Shown: positions 22,175-31,074 of the stretch, one piece after another | Layout of the letters: each line of letters begins with the position of its first letter | How positions within the stretch are numbered: position 1 is the first letter of the stretch | Source: Salvelinus alpinus | Lineage: Eukaryota > Chordata > Actinopteri > Salmoniformes > Salmonidae | Length of the DNA stretch: 64,000 nt | Direction: 5' to 3' | Assembly: GCF_045679555.1 (NCBI RefSeq) | Contig: NC_092100.1 | Span: 30,753,106-30,817,105 of the forward strand | The notes under the pieces: generated by a model | Databases searched by the model: none | What the model saw: the letters and a program-made list of their open reading frames with translations, nothing else | Told to the model about the DNA's origin: nothing | Made by a program: the position numbers and the translations under genes

Positions 22175-23399
22175 GTACCCCCCCCTGACGCGCGGCTCCT
22201 GCAGCGCGCCGCCACCTGTCTCGAGGGCGACCCGGAGGGCGAGGTGCCGGGCGATCCGGGTGGAGGCGGTGGAAGTCTCTCAGGAGGGAAGGATCCAAAA
22301 TGTCCCCCACCGGTACCCAGCACCTCTCCTCCGGACCGTACCCCTCCCAGTCCACGAGGTACTGTAGGCCCCTCACCCGGTGTCTAGAGTCCAGAATGCC
22401 ACGTACTGTGTACGCCGGGGACCCCTCGATGTCCAGAGGGGGCGGAGGGACCTCAGGTACCTAACCTTCCTGAAGGGGACCAGCCACCACCGGCCTGAGG
22501 AGAGACACATGAAACGAGGGGTTAATACGATAATACCTAGGAAGTTGTAACCTGTAACACACCTCGTTTATTCTCCTTAGGACTTTAAATGGCCCCACAC
22601 ACTGCGGCCCCAGCTTCCGGCAGGGCAGGCGGAGGGGCAGGTTTCGGGTCGAGAGCCAGACCCGGTCCCCCAGTGCGAACACGGGGGCCTCACTGCGGTG
22701 CTGGTCAGCGCTCCTCTTCTGCCGTTCACCCGCCAGTCTCAGCGACTCCTGGACTGCTTTCCAGGTGTCCTTTGAGCGCTGTACCCATGCCTCTACCGCA
22801 GGAGCCTCGGTCTGGCTCTGATGCCATGGGGCCAGGACCGGCTGGTAACCCAACACACACTGAAAAGGGGACATGTTCGTTGAGGAGTGGCGGAGGGAGT
22901 TCTGAGCGAGCTCAGCCCAAGGAACATACCTCGCCCACTCACCTGGCCGGTCCCGGCAATATGACCCCAGAAACCTGCCCACATCCTGGTTTACGCGCTC
23001 CACCTGCCCATTACTCTCGGGGTGGAAACCCGAGGTCAAGCTGACCGAGACCCCCAGTCTCTCCATAAACGCCCTCCAAACTCTGGACGTGAATTGGGGG
23101 CCCCGATCAGAAACGATGTCCTCAGGCACCCCATAGTGCCGGAAGACATGGGTAAACAGGGCCTCCGCAGTCTGCAGGGCCGTAGGGAGATCGGGCAATG
23201 GGATGAGACGGCAGGACTTAGAAAACCGATCCACAACGACCAGGATCGTAGTACTTCCCTGGGACGGGGGAAGGTCGGTAAGAAAGTCCACCAATAAGTG
23301 TTGTCCACGGCCGCTGTGGAACGGGGAGGGGCTGTAACTTCCCTCTAGGCAAGTGTCGAGGAGCCTTGCTCTGAGCGCACACCGAGCAGGAGGAGACAT
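22053..23399 (-). pseudogene. Gypsy integrase core, C-terminal domain and chromodomain
   Basis: From about 23309 downward one frame encodes the DDE integrase core: LLVDFLTDL (first Asp), IVSDRGPQF (second Asp) and [13 protein letters not shown] (Glu). The C-terminal part follows with [11 protein letters not shown] and [16 protein letters not shown] stop at 22461-22463 interrupts. The same frame then continues into a chromodomain (about 22290-22390) with [19 protein letters not shown], and runs into the 3' LTR, ending at 22053. A chromodomain after integrase defines chromoviruses, where it steers insertion toward modified chromatin. Codons 23310-23399 are out of the true frame. Confidence 0.88.
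22175..22189 (-). promoter_or_regulatory. Polypurine tract of the gypsy element
   Basis: Directly upstream of the 3' LTR the sense strand reads CAGGGGGGGGTAC, a G-run of the kind that primes plus-strand DNA synthesis. Confidence 0.75.
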
Positions 23400-24296
23400 A
23401 AAATCTCACGTCCTTAGCCAACGTGGGCCACCAGTATCTCCCCCTAAGACTCCGCACTGTCCTCTCAATGCCAGGATGACCCGAGGAGGGTAGAGTATGA
23501 GCCCAACGGATTAGTTTGTCACGGACCCCCCTCGGCACGTACTGAGCCCCTGCTGGGCACTGAGGGGGGGGCGGCTCTAACCGTGATGCCCTCTCTATCT
23601 CCGCGTCCACCTCCCATACTACCGGTGCCACGAGACATGAAGGTGGAATGATGGGGGTCGGCTCAACAGACCGCTCCTCGGTATCATAGAGGCGGGACAG
23701 CGCATCGGCTTTGGTGTTTTGGGAGCCTGGCAGATACGAGATGGTGAAACGAAACCGGGTAAAAAACATGGCCCATCTAGCCTGACGCGGATTTAGTCTC
23801 CTCGCTGCCCGGATATACTCGAGATTACGATGGTCAGTCCTGATGAGAAAAGGGTGCTTAGCCCCCTCAAGCCAATGTCTCCACACCTTCAGAGCCTTGA
23901 AGAGCCTACAGCTAACAACTCCCGGTCCACCACGTCATAGTTTCGCTCCGCCGGACCGAGCTTCCTCGAAAAGAAGGCACAAGGGCGGAGCTTTGGTGGC
24001 ACGCCCGAGCGCTGGGAAAGCACGGCCCCGACACCAGCCTCGGACGCGTCCACCTCCACCATGAACGCTAAAGAGGGGTCCGGATGCGCCAACACGGGCG
24101 AATTGGTGAACAGCTCCTTCAGACGACTGAAAGCTCTGCCCGCCTCTGCTGACCAACGCAAGCGCACCGGTCCTCCCTTCAGCAGTGAGGTAATGGGAGC
24201 AGCCACCTGACCAAAACCCCGGATAAACCTCCGGTAGTAATTGGCAAACCCTAAAAAAAACGCTGCACCTCTTTCACCGTGGTCGGAGTCGGCCAA
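23219..24296 (-). pseudogene. Gypsy RT connection, RNase H and integrase zinc-binding region
   Basis: Piece 24296-23889 encodes [13 protein letters not shown] (end of RT/tether) and RNase H start [18 protein letters not shown]. Piece 23886-23219 encodes the end of RNase H (FLIRTDHRNLEYI, SYLPGSQNTKADALSRL) and the integrase HHCC finger (HTLPSSGHPGIERT, then [10 protein letters not shown]). Lesions: a one-base change in an A-run at 24253-24260, a small insertion at about 23890-23912, and a one-base frameshift at about 23290-23310. Confidence 0.87.
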
Positions 24297-25992
24297 TTAC
24301 GCACGGCTGTAACGCGGTCACACTCCATCACCACCCCGGAGGTGGAAATACGATAACCCAGGAAGGAAACGGCCTGTTTGAAGAACTCACATTTCTCGGC
24401 CTTGCAATACAGGTCATGCTCCAGCAGTCGCCCAAGTACCTTACGCACCAGAGACACGTGCGCCGCGCGTGTGGCAGAATAGATCAAGATGTCATCGATG
24501 TACACTACCACTCCCTGCCCGAGCAGGTCTTGGAGAATCTTGTCTACGAAGGATTGGAAGACGGCTGGAGCATTCTTCAACCCATATGGCATGACGCGGT
24601 ACTCATAATGGCCAGATGTAGTACTAAATGCGGTTTTCCACTCATCTCCTCCCCGGATACGCACCAGATTATACGCACTCCTCAGGTCCAGTTTTGTGAA
24701 GAAGCGCGCCCCATGAAATGATTCCATCGCCGTAGCGATGAGAGGTAGTGTAACGGTTTTCTTCCGTTGGTGAAGGAGAGGACCAAAATGCAGCGCGGCT
24801 AGTGTTCAACATGTTTAATAAACAAAAAGACGATAACGTGAACACTATACAAAATACAAAATAACAAACGTGAAAACCGAGACAGTCCTATCTGGTGCAG
24901 AACACAAAGACAGAAGACAACCACCCACAAACCCCAACACAAAACAAGCCACCTAAATATGATTCCCAATCAGAGACAACACAAAACACCTGCCTCTGAT
25001 TGAGAACCATATTAGGCCAAACATAGAAACAGACAAACTAGACACACAACATAGAATGCCCACCCAGCTCACGTCCTGACCAACACTAAAACAAGTAAAA
25101 CACACAAGAACTATGGTCAGAACGTGACAGGTAGTGGGTAACTAAACCCCACTGTGATAGAATTTAGACCTTGATAATCAATGAACGGACGCAGACCTCC
25201 CTCCTTCTTCTTCACAAAAAAGAAGCTCGAGGAGACGGGTGATGCGGAGGGCCGAATGTACCCCTGTCCCAGAGATTCAGCAACATATGTCTCCATAGCT
25301 ACTGTCTCCTCCTGGGACAATGGGTACACGTGACTCCTAGGAAGTGCAGCGTTCTCCAGGAGGTCTATCGCGCAGTCCCCTCGACGATGGGGTGGTAATT
25401 GGGTCGCCTTCTTTTTACTGAAGGCGATAGTCAAATCGGCATATTCAGAGGGAATGCGCACGGTGGAAACCTGGTCTGGACTCTCCACCGTAGTCGCACC
25501 AACGGCAACTCCTATACACCTGCCTGAACACTCCTCTGACCACCCTCTAAGAGCCCCCTGTCGCCAGGAAATCACCGGGTTGTGCTGAGCTAGCCAGGGA
25601 ATTCCCAACACCACTGGAAACGCAGGTGAATCGATAAGGAACAGACTAATCCGCACCTTATGTCCCCCCTGCGTTACCATGTCCAGTGGCACTGTGGCCT
25701 CCCTGACCACTCCTGACCCTAATGGTCGGCTATCTAAGGAGTGCACGGGGAAAGGTAGGTCTAACGACACCAGGGGAATCCCTAGCCTTAACGCGAGCCC
25801 ACGATCCATGAAGTTCCCAGCTGCGCCTGAATCGACTAGCGCCTTATGCTGTAGAGAGGGTGAAAACCCAGGAAAAGAGGTTAACACAAACATATGACCG
25901 ACAGGAAGCTCTGGGTGAGTCTGGTGCTGACTCACCTGGGGTGACTGAGTAGTGCTCCGCCTGCCCTCCCAACTCCCAGACGAGTTCCTCCA
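24251..25992 (-). pseudogene. Gypsy protease and reverse transcriptase, split by a solo LTR
   Basis: Protease carries the aspartic motif LVDSGAAGNF (DSG at 25825-25833) and a later VLGIPWL flap-like segment. RT starts with VKKKEGGLRPFIDYQGLN, is cut by the LTR at 24749-25129, and resumes in the same frame with [18 protein letters not shown]. It then contains [16 protein letters not shown] and the catalytic YIDD (24491-24502, [12 protein letters not shown]). On each side of the insertion the frame is open, so the LTR is the only lesion in this part. Confidence 0.9.
24749..25129 (-). mobile_element. Solo LTR inserted in the gypsy RT gene
   Basis: 381 bp, TGTAACGG...ACGTGACA, flanked by perfect 5-bp duplications GGTAG (24744-24748 and 25130-25134). 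Same family as the LTRs at 8264, 38340 and 41308. It is younger than the gypsy element it interrupts. Confidence 0.92.
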
Positions 25993-26851
25993 GCACCGGT
26001 CGGCCGTGTGTCCTCGCCGACCACAACTGGTGCAGGAGGAAACTCCTCCTCCGGTCCTCCTCGATGCAGCCCCCCCCTAACTCCATGGGGATGGGAGCAG
26101 GAGGGCCTGGAGGTGGAAACGACAGGGCCTGTTCCGAACGCCCGCGGGCAGCCAGCAGGCTGTCAAGACGAATGGACATGTCTATAAGTTCATCCAACGT
26201 GAGGGTGGTGTCCCGACACGCCAGCTCCCTGCGGACGTCCTCCCTGAGGCTACATCGGTAATGGTCTATCAAAGCCCTGTCGTTCCACCCTGCTCCTGCG
26301 GCCAAGGTCCTGAACTCCAGGGCAAAGTCCTGCGCACTCCTCGTCTCCTGTCGCAGGTGGAACAGCCGTTCACCCGCCGCACGACCCTCTGGTGGGTGAT
26401 CGAACACAGCTCGGAATCGGCGGGTGAACTCGGGGTAGTGATCCCTCGCCAAGTCTGGGCCATTCCACACTGCGTTTGCCCATTCCAGGGCTCGTCCCGT
26501 CAGACAGGAGACGAGGACGCTCACGCTCTCCTCCCCTGAGGGAGTAGACAGGACGATCGCCAGGTATAGTTCTAGTTGGAGGAGGAACCCCTGACACCCA
26601 GCCGCCGTCCCATCATACTCCCTAGGGAGCGCCAGCCGCAGAGCCCCGGAACCGGATGCTGTAGTAGGGGTAGGAGGTGCTGGTGGAGGGGGTGCTGGAG
26701 ATGAGGTGGGAAGGCCACTCCTCTCCCATCGGTCCATCCTCTCTGTCATCAAATCCATCGCCGATCCTATACGGTGGAGAATGCTGGTGTGATGGAGGAC
26801 ACTTTCCTCCATCGACGGGAGAGGAGGTGCGGCTGCTCCTGCTGATTCCAT
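25993..26851 (-). pseudogene. Gypsy gag with CCHC zinc knuckle, one frameshift
   Basis: Gag opens at ATG 26851, only 14 nt after the 5' LTR. It has a Pro-rich stretch (SSPAPPPPAPPTPTTA), the capsid-like region with ALPREYDGTAAGCQGFLLQL and FTRRFRAVFDHPPEGRAAGE, and FALEFRTLAAGAGW. At a run of eight C (26070-26077 on the plus strand) the frame changes. In the next frame lies a zinc knuckle, CTSCGRRGHTADRC (CX2CX4HX4C, 25993-26034), which then reads straight into protease. A one-base slip in the homopolymer is the simplest explanation; programmed frameshifting is possible but unproven. Confidence 0.87.
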
Positions 26852-26865
26852 TTGGTGCGAGATTC
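26852..26865 (-). promoter_or_regulatory. Gypsy primer-binding leader, candidate self-priming site
   Basis: Sense leader GAATCTCGCACCAA lies between LTR and gag ATG. It does not start with TGG, as a tRNA primer-binding site would. Eleven bases AATCTCGCACC match the antisense of the LTR at 27029-27039 (AATCCCGCACA) at 9 of 11 positions, so they can pair with the start of the element's own RNA. Confidence 0.5.
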
Positions 26866-27228
26866 TGTCACGCGGGACTAGGTGTGTGAGGAAGAATCAG
26901 GGGCAGAGAGCAGAGAGTTCCACAGGGAAAAGTTCACTTTAATACGGCACAAAAGCAAGCCCACAACACAGGGTACCAGGTCTAGAACACGAACACACCT
27001 AAATAACGCACACACGTAACACAAGAATAATCCCGCACAAAACAAGGGCGGGTAAACGTACTTTAAATAAGGAAGCCCATCAAGCACACAAATAGACACA
27101 GGTGCAACTAATAAGACAAAACAAACAGACAACGAAAAAGGGATCGTGGCGGCTAGTAGGCTGGTGACGACGACCGCCGAGCACCGCCCGAACAGGCAGG
27201 GGAGCCAACTTCGGCTGAAGTCGTGACA
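26866..27228 (-). repeat. 5' LTR of the gypsy element
   Basis: 363 bp, matching the 3' LTR apart from a deletion of about 34 bp and scattered substitutions. It contains an ATTAAA polyadenylation-like signal on the minus strand. Confidence 0.9.
27039..27069 (-). promoter_or_regulatory. Predicted gypsy promoter: TATA-like box and start site
   Basis: TATTTAAA on the minus strand (27062-27069) lies 30 bp upstream of TGTGCGGGATT, which begins at 27039. The same spacing of 30 is kept in the 3' LTR (22014 to 21984). Confidence 0.5.
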
Positions 27229-27269
27229 GCCTGATTGGCTGACTATTCTTTGTTGTTCAATGCAACATA

Positions 27270-28828
27270 CAGTGGGGCAAAAAAGTATTTAGTCAGCCAC
27301 CAATTGTGCAAGTTCTCCCACTTAAAAAGATGAGAGAGGCCTGTAATTTTCATCATAGGTACACTTCAACTATGACAGACAAAATGAGAAAAAAAATCCA
27401 GAAAATCACAAAAGTATTTGGTCACCTACAAACAAGCAAGATTTCTGGCTCTCACAGACCTGTAACTTCTTCTTTAAGAGGCTCCTCTGTCTTCCACTCG
27501 TTACCTGTATTAATGGCATCTGTTTGAACTTGTTATCAGTATAAAATACACCTGTCCACAACCTCAAACAGTCACACTCCAAACTCCACTATGGCCAAGA
27601 CCAAAGAGCTGTCAAAGGACACCAGAAACAAAATTGTAGACCTGCACCAGGCTGGGAAGACTGAATCTGCAATAGGTAAGCAGCTTGGTTTGAAGAAATC
27701 AACTGTGGGAGCAATTATTAGGAAATGGAAGACATACAAGACCACTGATAATCTCCCTCGATCTGGGGCTCCACGCAAGATCTCACCCCGTGGGGTCAAA
27801 ATGATCACAAGAACGGTGAGCAAAAATCCCAGAACCACACGGGGGGACCTAGTGAATGATCTGCAGAGAGCTGGGACCAAAGTAACAAAGCCTACCATCA
27901 GTAACACACTACGCCGCCAGGGACTCAAATCCTGCAGTGCCAGACGTGTCCCCCTGCTTAAGCCAGTACATGTCCAGGCCCGTCTGAAGTTTGCTAGAGA
28001 GCATTTGGATGATCCAGAAGAAGATTGGGAGAATGTCATATGGTCAGATGAAACCAAAATATAACTTTTTGGTAAAAACTCAACTCGTCGTGTTTGGAGG
28101 ACAAAGAATGCTGAGTTGCATCCAAAGAACACCATACCTACTGTGAAGCATGGGGGTGGAAACATCATGCTTTGGGGCTGTTTTTCTGCAAAGGGACCAG
28201 GACGACTGATCCGTGTAAAGGAAAGAATGAATGGGGCCATGTATCGTGAGATTTTGAGTGAAAACCTCCTTCCATCAGCAAGGGCATTGAAGATGAAACG
28301 TGGCTGGGTCTTTCAGCATGACAATGATCCCAAACACACCGCCCGGGCAACGAAGGAGTGGCTTCGTAAGAAGCATTTCAAGGTCCTGGAGTGGCCTAGC
28401 CAGTCTCCAGATCTCAACCCCATAGAAAATCTTTGGAGGGAGTTGAAAGTCTGTGTTGCCCAGCAACAGCCCCAAAACATCACTGCTCTAGAGGAGATCT
28501 GCATGGAGGAATGGGCCAAAATACCAGCAACAGTGTGTGAAAACCTTGTGAAGACTTACAGAAAATGTTTGACCTCTGTTATTGCCAACAAAGGGTATAT
28601 AACAAAGTATTGAGATAAACTTTTGTTATTGACCAAATACTTATTTTCCACCATAATTTGCTAATAAATTCATTAAAAATCCTACAGTGTGATTTTCTGG
28701 ATTTTTTCCCCCTCATTTTGTCTGTCATAGTTGAAGTGTACCTATGATGAAAATTACAGGCCTCTCATCTTTTTAAGTGGGAGAACTTGCACAATTGGTG
28801 GCTGACTAAATACTTTTTTGCCCCATTG
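27270..28828 (+). mobile_element. Tc1-like transposon, full length, nearly intact
   Basis: 1559 bp between TA dinucleotides (27268-27269 and 28829-28830). The terminal inverted repeats are about 140 bp and start CAGTGGGGCAAAAAAGTATT on the left, with the complement of GCCCCATTG on the right. The transposase has a single stop. It is inserted in the right arm of the old inverted repeat. Confidence 0.93.
27591..28613 (+). pseudogene. Tc1-like DDE transposase, one nonsense codon
   Basis: 340 codons, the usual Tc1 length. Residues 1-110 form the paired-like double helix-turn-helix ([15 protein letters not shown]) with a GRPR-like linker (LPRSGAPRK). The DD34E catalytic core shows VIWSDETK (first Asp, codon 153), [11 protein letters not shown] (second Asp) and [11 protein letters not shown] (Glu). 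The only lesion is TAA at codon 158 (28062-28064), just after the first Asp; the frame is otherwise open from ATG to the natural stop at 28611-28613. Such an element could not make active protein without readthrough, but its ends could still be moved by a related enzyme. Confidence 0.92.
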
Positions 28829-28830
28829 TA

Positions 28831-30028
28831 CATTCCAAAATGTAGCTTTTTGGATAATGGGTACATTTATAGTATTCCTGGATTGAGGTACGTTTTATGA
28901 CTGGCGGCTCTGCTGTGTCCTAATCAAAACAGAAGCCATGTCCTACCTTATAGGGTAAGGTGTACTTAGAACAATTGGGGCGGCAGGTAGCCTAGTGGAT
29001 AGAGCTTTGGGCAGTCGTTCTGCCCCTGAACAAGGCAGTTAACCCACTGTTCCTAGGCCATCATTGTAAATAAGAATTTGTTCTTAACTTACTTGCCTAG
29101 TTAAATAAAGGTTAAATAAAATAAAGAAGATATAAAAATGAGCGTATGGTTGGAATCTAGTCTGGCTAACAGTTAACCATACTTGAACAATGTGGCTATA
29201 GCTAATAGTGATGGGGGGTAAAAATGTATACAGTTAAATATTGCAAGATTATTTTGGACTATATTATATTGATACTTTAAATCCCAAGTATCGATTTGTA
29301 GGTAGCATTAGCTAGTGCTAGTCGGCTGTACCTGCGCCAAATCTCTGGTATTTTTCATTCTATAGCTTGTTCTCCATTTTCTTTTTAAATAGTGAGCCAA
29401 CATGTTTTCAGTACTTATATTTCCATGACTGATCAAAACTAATGTTCTCATGCTCTCTCTTGTCTCTGCAGCAGATATATAGTGAGTAATATGTCTGGAA
29501 CATCAAATTGGAATAAAATTACAGTATCAAATCGCAATACATATAGAATTGTGAAAATCGCAATACATATCACCTCGAGACCTAAGTATTGTGATAATAT
29601 CGTATCGTGAGGTCCCTGGCAATTCCCAGCCCTAATATCTAACTTAATTCTTACATGCACTACAGTTAAAAAGCATTTGATTGGTGTAAAAATGGGCGAG
29701 GGAGTTTCCTTTTAACATATTTTTTTTGCACCAGTCTCGCATGATTCCTTTTAAATCCAAGTCATATTGAGATTGACATTATAATGTAAATCGAACCTTT
29801 GACCTGACCCATCACCTTATGTATTATAATTTAAAAAACTATACAACACAAATGGCTCCTAGCCTCCCACGCAACACTAAAACTGAAACTAAATATTGTT
29901 ATACAACTAGGTCTAAAACTAAATAAACACTAACAAATCAGGTATGAAAACTAACTGAAACTAAACTGAATTTCAAATTAAACGAATATAAATAAAAATG
30001 AATATGAAAACACAACTATATGAACCTT
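28831..30028 (+). repeat. Dispersed repeat copy A (with right arm of the inverted repeat)
   Basis: 28831-28943 continues the inverted-repeat arm. 29310-30028 is matched on the opposite strand by pieces at 53704-53838, 55380-55530, 61627-61751 and 63242-63560. Shared phrases include GGCAATTCCCAGCCCTA, CATCACCTTATGTATTATAA and GGCTCCTAGCCTCCCACGC. It has no coding capacity and probably derives from an old DNA transposon; class not proven. Confidence 0.75.
28977..29126 (+). mobile_element. tRNA-derived SINE with internal deletion
   Basis: Starts GGGGCGGCAGGTAGCCTAGT (A box), lacks the B-box region, keeps GTTCTGCCCCTGAACAAGGC and GTTAACCC, and ends GCCTAGTTAAATAAAGGTTA. It cannot be transcribed from its own complete promoter. 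Confidence 0.82.
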
Positions 30029-30289
30029 CCCGTGCTTACTGTGCACATTGATGGATATATGGTGCAAGATCATTTACTTGTTTCTAGATGCTTCCAAAAC
30101 CCATTCTAGTAAGGTGCCTATGCAAAATATTATTTAAAAAATAAATAAATTGAAACTAGAATTCTTTCACATGCACATGTTCCTTTAAATCCCGGTAAAA
30201 ACAATCTGAGATCAGGATCTGCACCACACCTCTTCCTCAGATCCTGCACTTACACGTGACTTTGTCACATTCGAGTTATACAGGTCCCA
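30029..30289. other. Unique-looking AT-rich spacer
   Basis: No gene or repeat recognised between dispersed repeat A and the promoter-like segment. Confidence 0.35.
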
Positions 30290-30410
30290 CCTCCCTTCTG
30301 TAATTGGTTCTGACCAGCCGCTGAGGATTTCTATTGGATCAGAAACACGTCCTTTCAAAATTAATCGTCCTATGCTGCTGTTGTCTTTTAGAGATATGAC
30401 GTCAATCGTA
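30290..30410 (+). promoter_or_regulatory. Promoter-like segment: two CCAAT boxes and a CRE
   Basis: Two inverted CCAAT boxes (ATTGG at 30303-30307 and 30333-30337) lie exactly 30 bp apart, followed by a full cAMP-response palindrome TGACGTCA at 30397-30404. No TATA box is evident. The segment lies about 670 bp upstream of a strong splice donor on the plus strand (31075). The motifs are visible; promoter function is inferred. Confidence 0.4.
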
Positions 30411-30899
30411 TCTAAGTGGTGTGAGGTGGCTGGGGCCAACAATCATAATTAACACCAGAAAAAAAAACTTGTCGCTGAGATTTCATACTGTAGTTTCAAT
30501 TAATTTGACTGTAGTTTCTGCCACAAGTAAACTCTGTCAATCACTTACAATGTAAGATCATTTGTTGCGTTACACTACCCACGTGTCAACCACTTGACTG
30601 TAGCTGCCTACCTAAGTGAGGATCAGTAACAAACGTAGCCGAGTTTGAACATTTAAAGGAGTGTTATTTTGACACTAAGATTTCAAAGAATGAAATTATA
30701 ATGCTAATATCATTGAACATGTATTACAAACCACAGATATCCCGCTCGGGAAGTGTCCTTTCCACATACTTTTTCACTTTTTAGAGTCAGCTTTTGGAAA
30801 TCCAGATGATATAGGTGGCCTACAATGTAGGCTAAGCTACAAACCTACGTTTTTTGTAGTGACGATGAGACGAGTGGGAGGAGGTTGATTTCTACCTCG

Positions 30900-31074
30900 T
30901 CTGGTATTAGTCAGATAAGGGGAGGAGTCTCTCACTGACAAGAGACTGGCTCTTCTGAGTTTGTCTGCTCACTAAAATAGCAGTTCGTGTGTAAATGTGA
31001 CTGAAATTACGTGTATGTCTATTGGAGCCTCTGATATAGAGTGTCTATATACAACGAGGAACTTGGGAGACAAG
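30900..31074 (+). other. Candidate non-coding first exon of an unidentified host gene
   Basis: The segment ends at GACAAG followed by GTGAGT, an ideal 5' splice site at 31075. It has no long ORF. The left limit is a guess based on the GC-richer sequence and the promoter motifs upstream. Without transcript data this is a weak call. Confidence 0.3.

Larger units (their letters stand above)
21778..27228 (-). mobile_element. Ty3/gypsy chromovirus-type LTR retrotransposon, full length, decayed
   Basis: Two matching LTRs (21778-22174 and 26866-27228) with TGTCACG...GTGACA ends flank gag, protease, RT, RNase H, integrase and a chromodomain, all on the minus strand. Flanks GCTTG (21773-21777) and GCCTG (27229-27233) fit a 5-bp target duplication with one change. 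The 3' LTR has about 34 bp that the 5' LTR lacks (near 21887-21920). A solo LTR of another family interrupts RT. Only a handful of small lesions are present, so decay is moderate. Confidence 0.93.

Noticed and set aside
27591..28064. Short transposase-derived repressor ending at codon 158
   Set aside because: A single nonsense change in one copy is the simpler explanation; no evidence that the truncated form is conserved.
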